The notes beneath the pieces are model-generated. The model saw only the letters and a list, made by a program, of their open reading frames with translations, had not been told where the DNA came from and did no database searches. The position numbers and the translations under genes were made by a program. A DNA stretch of 64,000 bases from Nymphaea colorata (Eukaryota > Streptophyta > Magnoliopsida > Nymphaeales > Nymphaeaceae): contig NC_045139.1 of NCBI RefSeq assembly GCF_008831285.2, positions 14,676,354 through 14,740,353 on the forward strand. Direction: 5' to 3'. Positions 62,101 through 64,000 of the stretch are shown here, piece after piece (the first letter of the stretch is position 1; each line of letters starts with the position of its first letter).

Positions 62101-62766
62101 CCACCTCAGGAGTTATGGTTACCTAGAAACAAGAAACAGAAAGGTCAAGTAAGATAATCACGAAAACTACTATTACACAACCAAGTCCACAAGAAATCCT
62201 CTCCCCGTTTCAAGAGTAATTTCACTAGCACCATGTCCTGCTACAGTAACGCAGGATCAAGAATAAAGAAGCGAATCGTGAAAATACTGTTTAACCGAAG
62301 ACACAGCAAGAAAGATGAAAAAAAATGTGTAACTTACATCATACTGGTTCAAGTCCTTCTGCGGAAGCTCAGCAAAGAAATGGTTGGCTTTCACCAGGCA
62401 CTTTACTCCAGCTTGTCCATAACCAGGCCTAGCAGGAAACCTGATAGCCTTGCTAGAAGCAGGAGGCCCCACTTCCATGCCAACCAAACCCCGCGTATTG
62501 CAGGCATCAATTCGAGGTGCCGGGAGTTCCAAACCTTTCACGGGGACCGGCGGCTCCATACTGCAGACTCTGGAATCCAGGCGCGCAAAAACGTCACCTT
62601 GATCTGGTTTTCCCTTGGCTCTCGGCCTTCTTTTGCTTCTGCCATTCTGAAGATGCTCTTGGGGAGGACCCTTTCTAGCTTGAAGGGTTTTTGATGGGTT
62701 TTGTACATGATTGTTCTTTATCACTACATGGTACTCTGCATTCTCTTTCATTTGGCCTAGAGGCAT
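56165..62766 (-). CDS. AGO10: ARGONAUTE10 (PINHEAD/ZWILLE)
   Basis: Small-RNA effector that binds miR165/166 and protects HD-ZIP III mRNAs in the shoot meristem. Twenty-two coding exons in transcript order: 62766-62338, 62122-61914, 61507-61358, 61233-61100, 61004-60895, 60812-60706, 60549-60411, 60320-60204, 59981-59874, 59773-59702, 59540-59418, 59235-59076, 58972-58851, 58600-58463, 58394-58252, 58118-58056, 57851-57788, 57677-57542, 57399-57326, 57247-57153, 56751-56720, 56352-56165. All are GT-AG and join in frame to 970 residues. The [17 protein letters not shown] start is AGO10-like and lacks the Gln-rich AGO1 extension. N domain, PAZ, MID and PIWI are all present. The slicer tetrad is complete: D690 (FGADVTHP), E731 (HRQEL), D776 (FYRDGVSEG), H916 (AYYAHLAAF), with the same spacing as AtAGO1. 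The end is VKKVMFYC. Confidence 0.97.
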
Positions 62767-63730
62767 GATTGAACGGAGATGGCAAACGTAGGGATAAAGT
62801 CAATCCAGAGTTTGCATAGGAAAAGATGGTGTGTCACCAAAAAACACCAACCAATTCTTTCTGATCCCGGGCTCAGGTTATCTGCGAAACAGCTCCAGCA
62901 ATAGCGCTGTTAGAAATAGAGAAAATGGAAGTGCCCCAATAAAGAACTCCTATCAGTGAAATGAAAGAACTCCAGAAGGTTTATGATAATGACATACCAA
63001 GAGCTGTCTCGGGAGGAAAGGAGCAGACTAGCACTACAAGCGATATAGGCAAAGCAGCTTTCACTTCTTCTCCTGCAGCACAAAGCACGCCAAGCATGCA
63101 CATGGCTTAAAACAGCACATGCAGAAACACAACCACATTTGAAAGATGAAGAGAAAATGCAAGACAACCAACTGGGAGAATTAGAAAATAGTTTGGCCAG
63201 CCTTCCTATTCCCAGCGAAAAATCAGCAAAATGAAATATTTCAAATTCAAAGCCCACCGCTTCATGGAGAAAAATTCAAAGCACCGCGAACTCTAAAAGA
63301 AAAACGAACACCAAAGAATTGTAAAGCTACTCATTGGCGCTCGTCACAAACGCACCCTCCATCCTCCCAAGGAGAACCAGAACACCGTATAGTTTCCAAT
63401 GACTACAGACGAAAAAAGAATGAGCTAAAAAGAAATTAAACAAGAGAACGTCTAGTAAGACGGCCTATATCCAGTCTCAATACCGCAGATCCTCCCCTAG
63501 AAAAAGAATAAAAGCAATCCAAAACCATCGTTCACTCTTGAAGGAAAACACTGTAACAAAGAAAAAGTGCCACAAAAAAAAAACAAGAATATGAGACTTG
63601 ACAACTAGAGAGAGAGAGAGGGGGAGGAAAAGACCAGGAATCTACTTTGTTCCTTTCTCAGTTTGAGAAATCATGTAGGGAGTTGGATGCAATAGTGACG
63701 GCGTGCGATGGGATGAAGGTCATCAGCAAT
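62767..63730 (-). other. AGO10 5' leader, probably containing an intron
   Basis: Almost 1 kb separates the predicted transcription start from the ATG. Several candidate acceptors (for example a gcag before a GA-rich stretch near 63070 on the gene strand) suggest a leader intron, but I cannot pick its ends. No other gene is seen. Confidence 0.45.
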
Positions 63731-63755
63731 TCGGGATTTGCTGGGAAGAAGAGAG

Positions 63756-63762
63756 ATTTATA
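63756..63762 (-). promoter_or_regulatory. TATA box of AGO10
   Basis: On the gene strand, TATAAAT follows CT-rich sequence (ccctctctataaatctctc) and predicts a start near 63730. A (GA)n tract at about 63813-63843 (CT on the gene strand) lies just upstream. Confidence 0.6.
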
Positions 63763-63812
63763 GAGAGGGAACGAAGCCCATGGATTTTCCTTGAAAACCA
63801 AAATAAAAAATT

Positions 63813-63843
63813 GTAGAGAGAGAGAAAGAGAGAGAGAGAGAGA
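63813..63843 (+). repeat. (GA)n microsatellite in the AGO10 promoter
   Basis: A GA run with one AAAG interruption lies about 50 bp upstream of the TATA box. GAGA-type tracts in plant promoters can bind BPC proteins; that role is only possible here. Confidence 0.9.
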
Positions 63844-64000
63844 GGATCACGTGTAGGAAGTAGCGTAAAGCAGGAAGGGCTTTTGAGTATTGAAAGGGAA
63901 TAGGGCCTCAAAGATATGGGTGGGGGGGCGTTTTCTGCCCTTTTCTGACCCACGCAGCCTTGGATGCATAAAAAGTAATCGGGAGAGAGGTGACACGCCA

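Overview
This window is nuclear DNA from a flowering plant. It is AT-rich with many dinucleotide tracts, its genes are split by GT-AG introns, and four of its loci belong to plant-specific or plant-type families. I cannot fix the species: DMC1 and AGO10 look like generic angiosperm proteins. All gene models below were built by hand from open frames, splice sites and remembered family sequence. Every exon joins in frame, but nothing was checked against transcripts.

Layout. 1-5.7 kb: no convincing gene; a ~141-bp tandem repeat and AT-rich relics. 5.76-10.8 kb (+): a four-exon aluminium-induced/TSJT1-like (DUF3700) protein. 11.4-20.3 kb (-): the meiotic recombinase DMC1 in 15 coding exons, convergent with the previous gene and with an AT-AC (U12-type) last intron. 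22.4-29.7 kb (+): a protein of 1153 residues or more with N-terminal LRRs, an EDR1/CTR1-like middle domain and a Raf-related kinase domain (the Arabidopsis At1g04210 type). 30.6-31.05 kb: a mosaic of three plastid gene pieces (rps3, ndhG, cemA) between 20-bp direct repeats. 31-56 kb: about 25 kb with no recognisable protein gene but two MIR167 hairpins, at 38.8 and 48.7 kb, both on the plus strand. 56.2-62.8 kb (-): ARGONAUTE10 (PINHEAD/ZWILLE) in 22 coding exons with a complete Asp-Glu-Asp-His slicer tetrad; its promoter lies near 63.75 kb.

The genes do not form one pathway. Two themes recur. One is small RNA biology: the MIR167 pair (miR167 normally targets ARF6/ARF8 auxin response factors) sits beside AGO10 (which normally sequesters miR165/166). 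The other is meiotic recombination (DMC1, with E2F-like sites just upstream). I found no new multi-gene system. The most interesting signals are the AT-AC intron in DMC1, the plastid mosaic with its flanking duplication, the paired MIR167 loci, an optional in-frame leader exon on the kinase gene, and a duplicated kinase exon end carrying a decoy splice donor.
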